From contig JAKOTR010000053.1 of NCBI GenBank assembly GCA_029776225.1, positions 186,001 to 250,000 on the forward strand: a DNA stretch of 64,000 bases, read 5' to 3'. Made by a program: the position numbers and the translations under genes. This document shows positions 7,689 to 16,620 of this stretch, piece after piece. Every line of letters begins with the position of its first letter. Within the stretch, counting starts at the first letter, position 1. Source of the DNA: Acidobacteriota bacterium (lineage in GTDB: Bacteria; Acidobacteriota; Terriglobia; Bryobacterales; Bryobacteraceae). The notes beneath the pieces are model-generated. The model was not told where the DNA came from. It worked only from the letters and a program-made list of their open reading frames with translations, and searched no databases.

Positions 7689-8912
7689 ATGGGCCGCTTC
7701 ACCGGCATCATCGGACTGCTGGTCATCCTGGCGGCGGCTTTTCTTTTTTCCAAGAACCGGCGCGCCATTCAACCGCGCGTGTTGATTTGGGGTCTGGGGC
7801 TTCAGGTCGGCGTCGCGTTCCTGGTCCTCAGAACGGGATTCGGAAGGTTTTTCGAGGCCCTTTCCACCCTGGTCAACGCGATGCTCGGCTACGCGGAGGC
7901 GGGCAGCAACTTCGTTTTCGGGCCGCTGGGAACGAAAACGGGGCCGTTCGGCGTGGTGTTCGCGTTCCAGGCGCTCCCCATCGTAATTTTCGTCGCCTCG
8001 TTTTTTTCCATTCTGTATTACCTCGGCGTCATGCAGTGGGTGATTCGGGGGATGGCCGTTGTAATGCATAGGGTGATGGGCGCAAGCGGCGCCGAGTGCA
8101 CGAACGTGGCGGCCAGCATTTTCATGGGACAAACCGAAGCGCCGCTGACCATACGTCCCTTCCTTCCCAACCTGACGCAATCGGAACTGTTCACCGTCAT
8201 GACCTGCGGGATGGCGCACGTCGCCGGCTCGGTGATGGGTGCGTACATCATGATCGCGAAGGTTGAGGTCAAGCACCTGCTCACCGCGGTGATCATGACC
8301 GCGCCCGCCTCCCTCATGCTGGCCAAGATGCTGATTCCGGAGACGGAAAAACCGGAGACGGCTGGCAAGATAAAAGTCCACATCGAAAAGCCGGGGGTCA
8401 ACCTAATCGACGCGGCCGCGCGCGGCGCCGGCGAAGGTTTGTACCTGGCGCTGAACATTGCGGCGATGCTGGTCGCCTTTGTCGCGCTGATCGCGATGGT
8501 TAACGGAATCCTGGGCTGGGCGCACTCGCTCCCCGGGATGGGATGGCTGCCGCCCACGCTGGAAAAACTCTTCGGCATGCTGTTCGCGCCCGTCGCGTGG
8601 ATGCTGGGCGTGAGCTGGAAGGACGCCTCCGCGATCGGCAACCTGCTGGGCACGCGGCTGGTGCTGAACGAGTTCGTGGCGTTCATGCAGCTTGGACCGA
8701 TGAAAGCGCAGCTCGATCCGCGGTCGTTCACCATCGCCACCTACGCGCTGTGCGGGTTTGCGAATCTGACCTCGATCGCCATACAGATCGGCGGCATCGG
8801 CGCGCTGGCGCCGAACCGCAAATCGGACCTGGCGCGGCTGGGATTGAAGGCGGTCGCGGCCGGAACCATGGCGAACTTCATGTCGGCCTGCATAGCGGGG
8901 ATGCTGCTGTGA
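7689..8912 (+). CDS. nupC: Concentrative nucleoside transporter, NupC/CNT family
   Basis: A 407-residue membrane protein with about eight to ten hydrophobic segments. CNT hallmarks include VVFAFQALPIVIFVASFFSILYYLG as its core, NVAASIFMGQTEAPL (near 139, the nucleoside/cation-binding loop), GTRLVLNEFVAF (near 323) and a C-terminal YALCGFANLTSIAIQIGG. These transporters import nucleosides with protons or sodium. Its place between two nucleoside phosphorylases agrees with that role. The stop overlaps the GTG start of the next gene by three bases, so translation is probably coupled. Confidence 0.94.
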   Translation: MGRFTGIIGLLVILAAAFLFSKNRRAIQPRVLIWGLGLQVGVAFLVLRTGFGRFFEALSTLVNAMLGYAEAGSNFVFGPLGTKTGPFGVVFAFQALPIVIFVASFFSILYYLGVMQWVIRGMAVVMHRVMGASGAECTNVAASIFMGQTEAPLTIRPFLPNLTQSELFTVMTCGMAHVAGSVMGAYIMIAKVEVKHLLTAVIMTAPASLMLAKMLIPETEKPETAGKIKVHIEKPGVNLIDAAARGAGEGLYLALNIAAMLVAFVALIAMVNGILGWAHSLPGMGWLPPTLEKLFGMLFAPVAWMLGVSWKDASAIGNLLGTRLVLNEFVAFMQLGPMKAQLDPRSFTIATYALCGFANLTSIAIQIGGIGALAPNRKSDLARLGLKAVAAGTMANFMSACIAGMLL

Positions 8913-9724
8913 AGGAAATTCTGGAAGCGAAGCGCCGCCTGGAAGAGCTTCACACGGGCGCGCCGAAAATAGCCGTCGTGCTCGGGAGCGGGCTGGGCGC
9001 GTTCGCCAGCGAACTCACCGGCCGCATTGAGATTCCGTACCCCTTGATTCCCCACTGGCCGCAAACGACCGCCGCCGGGCACGCCGGCAAGCTGGTGTTC
9101 GGCTACCTGGGCGAGCTGCCCGTGGCGGTGATGTCCGGCCGCGTGCACCTGTACGAAGGTTACACGCCCCGGCAGGTCGTCTTCGGCGTGCGCGTGCTGG
9201 CACAGCTCGGCGTGCAGACGTTCGTGCTTGCGTGCGCGGCCGGCGGCATTTGCACTTCCTACGCGCGCGGAGACCTCGTGCTCATCTCCGACCATATCAA
9301 TCTGCAAGGCGCCACCCCCCTCACGGGACCAAACGAAGAAGCGCTCGGGCCCCGCTTCCCCGACATGTCGGAAGCCTACTGCCCCGCCCTGCGGCGTCTC
9401 GCAAAGCAAACCGCAGAGGAGCTCGGATTTACGCTGGCCGAGGGCGTTTATGCGGGAGTGTCGGGCCCCAACTATGAGACGCCGGCCGAGATCCGCTACC
9501 TGCGCACGATCGGCGCCGATCTGGTCGGCATGTCCACGGTTCAGGAGGTTATCGCGGCGAACCACATGGGCGCGCGCGTGCTCGCCATTGCCTGCGTGAC
9601 CAACATGGCGGCGGGCATTCTGCCCAAGAAGATCACGCACGAGGAAGTGCTCGAAACCGGCGAAATGGCGGCGGAGAGACTGGTCAAGCTGCTCAAAGCC
9701 TTGCTGCCCCGTATCGAGGCCTGA
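8909..9724 (+). CDS. punA: Purine-nucleoside phosphorylase
   Basis: A 271-residue protein starting with the GTG at 8909 that overlaps the nupC stop. Motifs of the trimeric PNP/MTAP family include VVLGSGLGAF (near 21-30, phosphate-binding Ser), GRVHLYEGYTP (His near 82), ACAAGGI near 110, GVYAGVSGPNYETPAEIR and LVGMSTVQEVIAANHMG (base site). It phosphorolyses inosine/guanosine nucleosides to free base and sugar 1-phosphate. The usual TNAAGG is written CAAGG here, a mild variation. Cytidine deaminase begins one base after its stop. Confidence 0.94.
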   Translation: MKEILEAKRRLEELHTGAPKIAVVLGSGLGAFASELTGRIEIPYPLIPHWPQTTAAGHAGKLVFGYLGELPVAVMSGRVHLYEGYTPRQVVFGVRVLAQLGVQTFVLACAAGGICTSYARGDLVLISDHINLQGATPLTGPNEEALGPRFPDMSEAYCPALRRLAKQTAEELGFTLAEGVYAGVSGPNYETPAEIRYLRTIGADLVGMSTVQEVIAANHMGARVLAIACVTNMAAGILPKKITHEEVLETGEMAAERLVKLLKALLPRIEA

Positions 9725-9725
9725 C

Positions 9726-10112
9726 ATGGACGCTCTGGTCGAAGCCGCACTGGCCGCTCGCGAACGCGCCCACGCGCCATTTTCAAATTTCAAAGTGGGC
9801 GCCGCGCTCGAAGACGCCGCCGGGCGCATCCACACCGGCTGCAACGTCGAGAACGCTACCTACGGCCTCACGATGTGCGCCGAACGGGTGGCGGTGTTCA
9901 AAGCGATTTCGGAGGGCGCCCGGCAATTCACCCGCATCGCCGTGGCGGCGGACACCGCCGTCCTCACCCCGCCCTGCGGCGCCTGCCGCCAGATCCTATG
10001 GGAGTTCTGCGGCGATGTCGAGGTGGTCCTGGTCAATCTGGAAGGGAGGATCGAGCGCTTCCGTCTTAAGGACCTGTACCCGCGGCCCTTCGACGCTTCG
10101 TTCGTCCGTTAG
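9726..10112 (+). CDS. cdd: Cytidine deaminase
   Basis: A 128-residue homotetrameric-type cytidine deaminase. Zinc and catalytic motifs are intact: NVENATYGLTMCAERVA (CAE near 52) and PPCGACRQIL (PCGAC near 85-89), plus the N-terminal FSNFKVGAAL. It converts cytidine or deoxycytidine to (deoxy)uridine, feeding the pyrimidine phosphorylase at the start of the operon. With the transporter and both phosphorylases it completes an uptake-and-breakdown route for nucleosides. Last clear member of the operon. Confidence 0.95.
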   Translation: MDALVEAALAARERAHAPFSNFKVGAALEDAAGRIHTGCNVENATYGLTMCAERVAVFKAISEGARQFTRIAVAADTAVLTPPCGACRQILWEFCGDVEVVLVNLEGRIERFRLKDLYPRPFDASFVR

Positions 10113-10236
10113 CCTCCTCCCGCCAGCCGCGGCGACGCCTGCAGCCCAAATCGGGAGCCCGCCATCCTGTTTCGCGGCGAATTCCGGTTTGGTCCATGAA
10201 GTGCAGCAACTCTGTCCAGGCGTTCGGGGGTTGCAT

Positions 10237-10323
10237 ATGTTTGTAGCCGGGATTCTCGCAATGCTTCTGATAGTTGGCTTACTGCTATCAATGCTTTCCT
10301 CTTCTCCCAAAGTGAGGCAGTAG
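10237..10323 (+). CDS. Possible 28-residue hydrophobic small protein
   Basis: An ATG at 10237 opens a 28-codon frame encoding one strongly hydrophobic helix (MFVAGILAMLLIVGLLLSML) followed by a short polar tail SSSPKVRQ. A CGGGGG run about 8 bases upstream could serve as ribosome binding site. It lies in the 250-base gap after cdd. It looks like a single-pass membrane micropeptide, but such a frame could arise by chance. The rest of the gap (10113-10236) shows nothing recognisable. Confidence 0.3.
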   Translation: MFVAGILAMLLIVGLLLSMLSSSPKVRQ

Positions 10324-10372
10324 GCGAATCGCGACACGGTGCAGGTCATTTCGACACGCTACAATGGCCTGC

Positions 10373-11980
10373 ATGCGTTGGGCGTTCGTAGTTTTTGCCC
10401 TCCTCCTTTGTAGAAATTTCCCGGCGGAGGCGCCCGCCGCAGCGCCCGTCTACGATGTCCTGATTTTGAATGGCCGGATTCTGGACGGCTCCGGCTCTCC
10501 CGCCATTCCCGCCGACGTGGCCGTCCAGGGAGATACGATCGCCGCCGTTAGCCGCATGCCAGACGCCCGCGCGAAGCTGCGCATCGACGCCCGCGGCATG
10601 CACGTGGCCCCCGGATTTATCGATATTCATACACACGCGCGGTACGGCATTTTCGACGTGCCCACGGCGGAAAACTACATAAGGCAAGGCGTTACCACGG
10701 TCATCGAAGGCCAGGACGGCGATTCCCCCATCCCGCTGCGGCCGTTTCTCGCCCGGCTGGCCGACAGCGCTATCGCGGTGAATTTCGGGATGTTCGCCGG
10801 GCAAGGTTCGATCCGCGAAGCGGTGATGGGGCTCGAGGCGCGGCCCGCCACACCCGCCGAACTGGCGAAGATGCGCGAACTGATGCGGCAGGCGATGCTG
10901 GATGGCGCCTTCGGCATCTCGACCGGCCTGTTCTATGTGCCGGGAAACTACACACCTACCGAGGAGATCATCGAGCTGGCGCGCGTGGCGGGACGGATGG
11001 GCGGCATACACATCTCCCACATGCGCGACGAAGCCGCCGGGGTAGTGGAAAGCGTCCGCGAAACCATTCGCATCGGGGAGGAAGGCGGCCTGCCCACGCA
11101 GATCACCCATCACAAGATCGTCGCCAAGGGGAATTGGGGCGCAAGCCGGACGACGCTGAGGCTCGTGGAAGAAGCGCGCGCCCGCGGCGTGGACGTCACG
11201 ATCGACCAGTATCCCTATACCGCTTCGAGCACGTCACTTTCGGGGGCGCTGCTTCCGCAGTGGGCGCTGGCCGGCGGGCAGGCAGCGCTGATGAAACGGC
11301 TGGCCGATCCCGCCCAGCGCGCCAAAATCAAGGCGGGAATCGTCAACCGCCTCATCAACGAGCGCGGAGGCGGCGACCCCAGGAACGTTGTCATCTCCAG
11401 GTGCTGGTTCGACGATTCGCTCACCGGCAAGAGCCTCGCCGACATCCTCGCCGCGCGCGGAATTGCCGTGAACATGGAAAACGCCGCCGAGACCGTCATC
11501 GAGCTTCAATCGCGCGGCGGCTGCCAGGCGATTTTCCATGCCATGGCCGAGGAGGACGTAATCCGTATCCTGACCTCGCCGCACACGATGATCGCCTCCG
11601 ACGGGGAGATTCCCATTTTTGGGAGCGGCTCTCCGCATCCGCGGAGCTACGGAACGTTTGCGCGCGTGCTCGGGCGGTACGTGCGGGAGAAAAAAGTGCT
11701 GCGGCTGGAGGAGGCGGTACGCAAGATGACTTCCCTGCCCGCGGCCCGGCTGCGGCTTACGGATCGCGGCCTGCTGCGGCCGGGCATGAAGGCCGACGTG
11801 GTGGTCTTTAACGCCGAGACCGTCGCCGATCGCGCCACATTCCTCCAGCCCCACCAGTACGCAACGGGATTTTCCGCCGTGCTGGTGAACGGCCGTCCGG
11901 TGATCTTGAATGGGAAGCTCACCGGGGATCGCCCGGGACAAGTGCTCTGGGGCCCGGCCGCCCGTGCTAGACTTGAATAA
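10373..11980 (+). CDS. Secreted N-acyl-D-amino-acid deacylase family amidohydrolase
   Basis: A 535-residue protein from the ATG at 10373; an in-frame ATG at 10364 is less likely because a TACAAT hexamer (10360-10365) overlaps it. Residues 1-23 form a signal peptide. The amidohydrolase barrel follows: YDVLILNGRILDGSG, APGFIDIHTHARYG (HxH, near 80), GIHISHMRDEAAG, ITHHKIVAKGNWG and ASDGEIPIFGSG, then the C-terminal composite domain with GMKADVVVFN. Family members release D-amino acids from N-acylated forms or handle dipeptide-like substrates. The metal-bridging Cys of classic D-aminoacylase (NCG context) is replaced by EGQDGDS, so the substrate may differ. Confidence 0.85.
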   Translation: MRWAFVVFALLLCRNFPAEAPAAAPVYDVLILNGRILDGSGSPAIPADVAVQGDTIAAVSRMPDARAKLRIDARGMHVAPGFIDIHTHARYGIFDVPTAENYIRQGVTTVIEGQDGDSPIPLRPFLARLADSAIAVNFGMFAGQGSIREAVMGLEARPATPAELAKMRELMRQAMLDGAFGISTGLFYVPGNYTPTEEIIELARVAGRMGGIHISHMRDEAAGVVESVRETIRIGEEGGLPTQITHHKIVAKGNWGASRTTLRLVEEARARGVDVTIDQYPYTASSTSLSGALLPQWALAGGQAALMKRLADPAQRAKIKAGIVNRLINERGGGDPRNVVISRCWFDDSLTGKSLADILAARGIAVNMENAAETVIELQSRGGCQAIFHAMAEEDVIRILTSPHTMIASDGEIPIFGSGSPHPRSYGTFARVLGRYVREKKVLRLEEAVRKMTSLPAARLRLTDRGLLRPGMKADVVVFNAETVADRATFLQPHQYATGFSAVLVNGRPVILNGKLTGDRPGQVLWGPAARARLE

Positions 11981-12058
11981 GTATTTGATCGACCTGCCAA
12001 TCTGGGAACCCAGCCGTTCATCCCGATTAGCTTCGTTTCAAATCGACAGAGGAAGAAA

Positions 12059-12373
12059 ATGACGAATATTTTTGTTGGAAATCTCAGCTATGGAGCAGCC
12101 GAGAGCGAGATTCGCTCCATGTTTGAGGAGTATGGAACCGTGAACCGGACAAGCATCATCACGGACCGAGACACGGGCCAGGCCAGAGGCTTCGGCTTTG
12201 TCGAGATGCCGAATGACGATGAAGCCCAGCGCGCCATCGCGGCGCTAAACGGCAGGGAACTGCATGGAAGAGCACTGACGGTGAACGAAGCGCGTCCCAA
12301 GGCGGAACGGTTTGGAGGCGGCCAGCGCCGCTTCGGCTCCGGTGGAGGCTCCCGCCGGCAGCCTCGCTGGTAA
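12059..12373 (+). CDS. RRM-type RNA-binding protein
   Basis: A 104-residue protein with a GGAAG ribosome binding site. One RNA recognition motif spans residues 1-80: RNP2 IFVGNLS (4-10) and RNP1 RGFGFVEM (near 42-49). A Gly/Arg-rich tail follows (FGGGQRRFGSGGGSRRQPRW). This layout matches the small cold-inducible RNA-binding proteins of cyanobacteria and other bacteria. It probably binds single-stranded RNA in the cytoplasm as a chaperone; its targets are unknown. It stands alone, with a strong hairpin terminator right after it. Confidence 0.93.
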   Translation: MTNIFVGNLSYGAAESEIRSMFEEYGTVNRTSIITDRDTGQARGFGFVEMPNDDEAQRAIAALNGRELHGRALTVNEARPKAERFGGGQRRFGSGGGSRRQPRW

Positions 12374-12382
12374 GTTTCAAAA

Positions 12383-12412
12383 GCAGGACGCTCCGGAAAC
12401 GGGGCGTCCTGC
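12383..12412. terminator. Bidirectional hairpin terminator between the RRM gene and frr
   Basis: A 12-bp stem (GCAGGACGCTCC against GGGGCGTCCTGC, one G-T pair) closes a GGAAAC loop. On the minus strand it is followed by TTTTG, a classic intrinsic terminator for the rpsB-frr operon. On the plus strand the tail is weaker (CGTTATCCTTTCC). Confidence 0.8.
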
Positions 12413-12468
12413 CGTTATCCTTTCCTCACGCTCGCGGGCTGCCGCAGGCAGCTAGCGGCTGTGCCTGC

Positions 12469-13065
12469 CTAAAGTTCCAGGACTTCCTTCTCTTTGATCT
12501 TCGCCGCCTGATCGACTTTCTGCATGTAGCTGTCGGTCAGCTTCTGGATCTCGTCGAGTCCCCGGCGCTCGTCGTCTTCGCTGATCAGCTTGTCCTTAGC
12601 CAGCTTCTTGATCGCTTCATTCGCATCGCGCCGGACGTTGCGCAACCCCACGCGGTGTTCTTCCGCCACAGCGTGCAGGTGTTTCACCAGCTCCTTCCGC
12701 CGCTCGGCTGTCAGCGGGGGGATCGGAACCCGGATCAGCTTGCCGTCGTTCGATGGATTCAACCCAAGATCAGAACTCCGGATGGCCTTCTCGATCGCAT
12801 TGATCTGGGTGACGTCCCAGGGCTGGACCGTGATGAGAGAGGGCTCGGGCACATGCAGGGTGGCTACCTGGTTCAGCGGTGTGGGAGTGCCGTAGTAGTC
12901 GACTCTGATGGGATCCAGCAAGCTCACGGAAGCGCGGCCGGTTCGAATTACTGCCAGCGCATGTTGCAGGCCAGAAAGAACCTTCTCCATGCGGGTCTTC
13001 GCGTGAGTCTCCACCTCTTTGACGGATTGAAAAACGTTCGCTCCAGTGGGGTTTGCCGGTTTCAT
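12469..13065 (-). CDS. frr: Ribosome recycling factor
   Basis: A 198-residue protein, a little longer than the usual 185 because of an N-terminal extension of about 13 residues. Characteristic stretches are VIRTGRAS (near 40), YYGTPTPLNQVATL, IKKLAKDKLISEDDERRGLDEIQKLTD and a C-terminal KIKEKEVLEL. With EF-G it splits post-termination ribosomes. It is the last gene of rpsB-tsf-pyrH-frr, the usual bacterial order, 95 bases after pyrH, and is followed by the bidirectional terminator. Confidence 0.97.
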   Translation of the reverse strand: MKPANPTGANVFQSVKEVETHAKTRMEKVLSGLQHALAVIRTGRASVSLLDPIRVDYYGTPTPLNQVATLHVPEPSLITVQPWDVTQINAIEKAIRSSDLGLNPSNDGKLIRVPIPPLTAERRKELVKHLHAVAEEHRVGLRNVRRDANEAIKKLAKDKLISEDDERRGLDEIQKLTDSYMQKVDQAAKIKEKEVLEL

Positions 13066-13160
13066 GAAACCTTCCTAATAACAAACAAAAGTGTTGTCAA
13101 TCGCATTATACCGGTAGGACGCCGCGCAATCACTCGTGAGCGCGGCCATACCGGATGCGC

Positions 13161-13868
13161 TTATCGGATCGTGGTGCCCGTGGGTTCGCCCATGGCGACG
13201 CGCATGATGTTGCCCGGCACGTTGAGGTTGAAAACGATCATGGGAAGACGGTTGTCGCGGCACATGGCCACCGCGGTCCCGTCGATCACGCCGAGCGCCT
13301 TGGAAAGCACCTCCACGTAGGAGATCTCGGGATACAGCACCGCGTCGTCGTTCTTGAGCGGGTCCTTGTCGTAGACGCCGTCCACGCGCGTGCCCTTGGC
13401 CATGACCTCGGCTCGAATCTCGAGCGCGCGGAGAGCGGCGGCTGTATCCGTGGAGAAGTACGGGTTCGAGGTGCCGGCCGCGAAGATGACCAGGCGGCCT
13501 TTTTCGAGGTGGCGGATGGCGCGGCGGCGGATATACGGCTCGGCGACCTGCCGCATTTCGATCGCGGTCATCACGCGCGTTTGGACGCCGCGCTGTTCGA
13601 GCGCGTCCTGCAAGGCAAGCGCATTGATGACGGTGGCCAGCATGCCCATGTGGTCGGCGGTGACGCGGTCCATCTCCTTCGCGGCTGCCGCGACGCCCCG
13701 GAAAAAATTCCCGCCGCCCACGACGAGACCAAGCTGGACGCCGGCCCGGGCAACCTCCGCGATTTCGCCTGCGAGTTCGCGGACCCGCTCGGCGTCAACT
13801 CCGAAATTGGCGTCGCCCGCCAGGGCCTGGCCACTGAGCTTCAGCAAAATGCGCTTGTATTTGGCCAC
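13161..13868 (-). CDS. pyrH: UMP kinase
   Basis: A 235-residue amino-acid-kinase-fold protein of standard length. It shows [13 protein letters not shown] (ATP site), [30 protein letters not shown] and [17 protein letters not shown]. It phosphorylates UMP to UDP in the cytoplasm, normally under GTP activation and UTP inhibition. It sits 12 bases after tsf in the conserved rpsB-tsf-pyrH-frr operon. Confidence 0.97.
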   Translation of the reverse strand: MAKYKRILLKLSGQALAGDANFGVDAERVRELAGEIAEVARAGVQLGLVVGGGNFFRGVAAAAKEMDRVTADHMGMLATVINALALQDALEQRGVQTRVMTAIEMRQVAEPYIRRRAIRHLEKGRLVIFAAGTSNPYFSTDTAAALRALEIRAEVMAKGTRVDGVYDKDPLKNDDAVLYPEISYVEVLSKALGVIDGTAVAMCRDNRLPMIVFNLNVPGNIMRVAMGEPTGTTIR

Positions 13869-13880
13869 GATGGACCTGGC

Positions 13881-14504
13881 CTATGACTCGGAGCCCTGCG
13901 CTCCGGCCTGATCGCCCAGCTTGAAGCGGCAGAACCGCGAAACCGAAATATTCTCGCCGATTTTGGCGATCTTCGTGGCAATCAACTGGCCGATGGTGAG
14001 CGTGTTGTCCTTGATGAACGGCTGCTCGTACAGGCAGACTTCTTCGTAGAACTTGTTCAACCGCCCCTCGACGATCTTGTCCACGACCTTTTCGGGCTTG
14101 CCCTCCGCGAGCGCCCGCGCGCGCTGGATTTCGCGCTCCTTCTCGAGCACTTCCGGCGTCACGTCCTCCTTGCGGATGAACCGGGGGTCGGCTGCGGCGA
14201 TCTGCATGGCGATGTCATGGACGAGTTCCTTGAACTCTTCCGTTCGGGCCACAAAGTCCGATTCGCAGTTGACCTCGACAAGTACGCCGAGCTGCGCGCC
14301 GGGGTGAATGTAGCTTCCGATAAGGCCCTGCTTCGTTGCGCGCGTGGCCTTCTTGGCCGCCGCCGCGATACCACGCTTGCGCAGTACGACTTCGGCTTCC
14401 GCCAGATCGCCGTTGGCTTCCGCCAGGGCGCTCTTGCAATCCATCATTCCAGCGCCCGTACGTTCGCGCAATTCTTTCACTAGTTGTGCGGTAATCTCCG
14501 CCAT
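13881..14504 (-). CDS. tsf: Elongation factor Ts (short form)
   Basis: A 207-residue EF-Ts, nearer the short Thermus-type form (about 196) than the 283-residue E. coli protein. The N-terminal UBA-like domain ([19 protein letters not shown]) is followed by [28 protein letters not shown] (TDFV-type motif) and the C-terminal segment [12 protein letters not shown]. It exchanges GDP on EF-Tu. An AGGTGG ribosome binding site precedes the ATG. Confidence 0.96.
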   Translation of the reverse strand: MAEITAQLVKELRERTGAGMMDCKSALAEANGDLAEAEVVLRKRGIAAAAKKATRATKQGLIGSYIHPGAQLGVLVEVNCESDFVARTEEFKELVHDIAMQIAAADPRFIRKEDVTPEVLEKEREIQRARALAEGKPEKVVDKIVEGRLNKFYEEVCLYEQPFIKDNTLTIGQLIATKIAKIGENISVSRFCRFKLGDQAGAQGSES

Positions 14505-14585
14505 TTCGCCACCTGCCTCTATCTGAATATGAGAATTAAAACCGGGGAACGCGCCGGCGGAATTCCAGCCGGCGCCAGACGCAGT

Positions 14586-15491
14586 CTACGGCCTCTCTTC
14601 CCTCTGCGCGGCGTTCGCCGCTTCTTCAGTCGTCTCGGGAGCGGCCTCCTTGCGCGGCTGGGAAACCGACGGCAAATCCTCGTCCGGCATGCTCTCCGAC
14701 ATAAGCTGCTCGGCGTAGCGCGGATCGAAGTACTGCGTATTCTCCGGAATCTCCTCGAGCGGCGTTTCGTCGCTCACGATGCTTTCGGCAACGAAGTCCT
14801 GCTCGGTCGCCAGAGCCCGGCCCTCGATGACCGCATCCGCCACCTTGCTGGAGAACAGCCGGATCGCGCGCAGCGCATCGTCATTGCCCGGAATCGGATA
14901 ATCCACCATGTCGGGATCGCAGTTGGTGTCCACCACCGCGACTACGGGGATTCCCAGCTTGCGCGCCTCGCGGACCGCGATCTCTTCCTTGTTGGAGTCG
15001 ATTACGAAGAGGAAGTCGGGCAGCCCCGGCATCTCCTTGATGCCCGCCAGGTTCATCTGAAGATGCTTGCGCTCGCGCTCCAGCCGCGTGATTTCTTTCT
15101 TCGACCTGCCCTGATAGCCGTCCTCGGTCGCCATGGTATCCAGCTCTTTCAGCCGCTTGATTGAACGCTGGATGGTGACGTGGTTGGTCAGCAGGCCGCC
15201 GAGCCACCGCTGGTTCACGTAGAACATGCCGCAGCGGGTGGCCTCTTCCGCAATGGCCTCCTGCGCCTGCCGCTTGGTGCCGACGAACAGAACGTTCTTG
15301 CCCTGCGCGGCCATTTCGCCCACAAATCTCAGCGCCTCTTTGAACTGCTTCAGGGTTTTCTGAAGGTCGATAATGTAAATTCCGTTGCGTTCGCCGAAGA
15401 TATACTCTTTCATCTTCGGATTCCAGCGCTTGGTCTGGTGCCCGAAGTGAACGCCCGCTTCGAGCAATTCTCTCATTGAAATTGACGGCAA
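14586..15491 (-). CDS. rpsB: 30S ribosomal protein S2 (TTG start)
   Basis: A 301-residue S2, about 60 longer than E. coli because of an acidic, Glu/Pro-rich C-terminal tail. The TTG at 15491 is chosen over the ATG at 15476 for two reasons: AGGAGG lies four bases upstream, and [20 protein letters not shown] then lines up end to end with the usual [20 protein letters not shown]. Other signatures are [15 protein letters not shown] and [13 protein letters not shown]. It binds the 30S subunit near S1. The unusual start may damp translation. First gene of the rpsB-tsf-pyrH-frr unit. Confidence 0.97.
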   Translation of the reverse strand: MPSISMRELLEAGVHFGHQTKRWNPKMKEYIFGERNGIYIIDLQKTLKQFKEALRFVGEMAAQGKNVLFVGTKRQAQEAIAEEATRCGMFYVNQRWLGGLLTNHVTIQRSIKRLKELDTMATEDGYQGRSKKEITRLERERKHLQMNLAGIKEMPGLPDFLFVIDSNKEEIAVREARKLGIPVVAVVDTNCDPDMVDYPIPGNDDALRAIRLFSSKVADAVIEGRALATEQDFVAESIVSDETPLEEIPENTQYFDPRYAEQLMSESMPDEDLPSVSQPRKEAAPETTEEAANAAQREERP

Positions 15492-15601
15492 ACTGCCTCC
15501 TGTTTTCTCTGTTGAACGGTATACCTGCCGGGGGCACGTTCCAAAGCGAAATTTGTGCTCCCCGAAGGAAGGAAAGGACTGCTACTCACGCCGTGCAGGC
15601 T

Positions 15602-15625
15602 CCGGCGGATGGGGAAACCCGCCGG
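15602..15625 (-). promoter_or_regulatory. Hairpin in the rpsI-rpsB gap
   Basis: Seven-base perfect arms CCGGCGG and CCGCCGG face each other across 10 bases in the 163-base gap upstream of rpsB. It has no T-run after it, so it may be a leader structure (S2 autoregulation is common) rather than a terminator. Confidence 0.35.
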
Positions 15626-15654
15626 AAAGCCGTAAGCACCGCGCAAAAAACTCA

Positions 15655-16050
15655 TTAACGTTTCGAGAACTGGAACCGCTTGCGAGCGCCCTTCTGGCCG
15701 TACTTCTTCCGCTCGCGCTGGCGGGGATCGCGCGTCAAGAATCCGAGCTGCTTCAACCTGGGACGCAGTTCGGCGTTGAACTCCACCAGTGCGCGCGCTA
15801 TACCGAGCCGCGCGGCTCCGGCCTGACCCTGCAGCCCACCGCCGCAGACCCGGACCAGAACGTCAAACCGGTCCGCCGTCTCCGTGGCCAGCAACGGCTG
15901 CCGGACCGTGGTGCGGCTCGCTTCGGTGATGAAGTATTCCTCAAAAGGCCGCCCGTTAACGGAAATCTGCCCTTTTCCGGGCCGCAAAAAAATACGGGCC
16001 ACTGCGGTCTTCCTCCGGCCCGTTCCTAAATACTGTACTGGTGCCGCCAC
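15655..16050 (-). CDS. rpsI: 30S ribosomal protein S9
   Basis: A 131-residue S9 with the typical N-terminal [19 protein letters not shown], central [19 protein letters not shown] and the invariant C-terminal [11 protein letters not shown]-type tail (here [11 protein letters not shown]) that reaches the P-site tRNA. It lies 23 bases after rplM, the universal L13-S9 pairing. Confidence 0.97.
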   Translation of the reverse strand: MAAPVQYLGTGRRKTAVARIFLRPGKGQISVNGRPFEEYFITEASRTTVRQPLLATETADRFDVLVRVCGGGLQGQAGAARLGIARALVEFNAELRPRLKQLGFLTRDPRQRERKKYGQKGARKRFQFSKR

Positions 16051-16073
16051 TCAGATTCCTCTCTCGCTATTCC

Positions 16074-16508
16074 TCATTTCGCCACGGGCAAGGCTACGGG
16101 CTTCTGCGCCTGGTGCGGATGCTTGTCGTCCGGGTAGACGCGCAGCTTGCGCAGCATGCGCTTGCCCAGCTTGGTTTTCGGGAGCATGCCCGCGATGGCG
16201 TCGTAGACCAGTTGCGTCGGTCGCGTCGCCCGCACCTTCCGCGCACTGACTTCCGTCAGCCCGCCCGGGTACCCGCTGTGGCGCCGGTAGAGCTTCTGGT
16301 CCTCTTTTTTCCCGGTCAGCCGCACCTTAGCGGCGTTCAGCACGATCACGTGGTCGCCCGTGTCCAGAAAAGGGGTATAAATCGTCTTGTGTTTCCCCAT
16401 CAGAAGCATCGCCGCCTGGCTGGCCACGCGTCCGAGAGGCTCGTTCTCGGCATCCAGCACATGCCAGACCCTTTTGACGTCCTGCGGGGAGGGGAATTCA
16501 GTGTTCAT
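16074..16508 (-). CDS. rplM: 50S ribosomal protein L13
   Basis: A 144-residue L13 with RVWHVLDAENEPLGRVAS, GDHVIVLNAAKVRLTGKK, YRRHSGYPGGL and a conserved GMLPKTKLGKRMLRKLRVY. It is an early-assembly protein of the large subunit. An AAAGGAG sequence lies upstream of the ATG, and a promoter candidate with a perfect TTGACA precedes it. First gene of the rplM-rpsI pair. Confidence 0.97.
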   Translation of the reverse strand: MNTEFPSPQDVKRVWHVLDAENEPLGRVASQAAMLLMGKHKTIYTPFLDTGDHVIVLNAAKVRLTGKKEDQKLYRRHSGYPGGLTEVSARKVRATRPTQLVYDAIAGMLPKTKLGKRMLRKLRVYPDDKHPHQAQKPVALPVAK

Positions 16509-16545
16509 GGACAGAAGTGTCCGCTCCTTTACCTTGCAGATTCTT

Positions 16546-16575
16546 AGGTTAGCGAACGGGCGGCGGTTGTGTCAA
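16546..16575 (-). promoter_or_regulatory. Promoter of the rplM-rpsI operon
   Basis: On the minus strand, TTGACA (16575-16570) and TAACCT (16551-16546) are 18 bases apart. The -35 is a perfect consensus; the -10 is weak. The leader to rplM would be about 30 nt. Confidence 0.5.
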
Positions 16576-16620
16576 ACACCCGCGTTATAGTAATCGCTGC
16601 CGGGAGCCGGCCCGGCCGGA

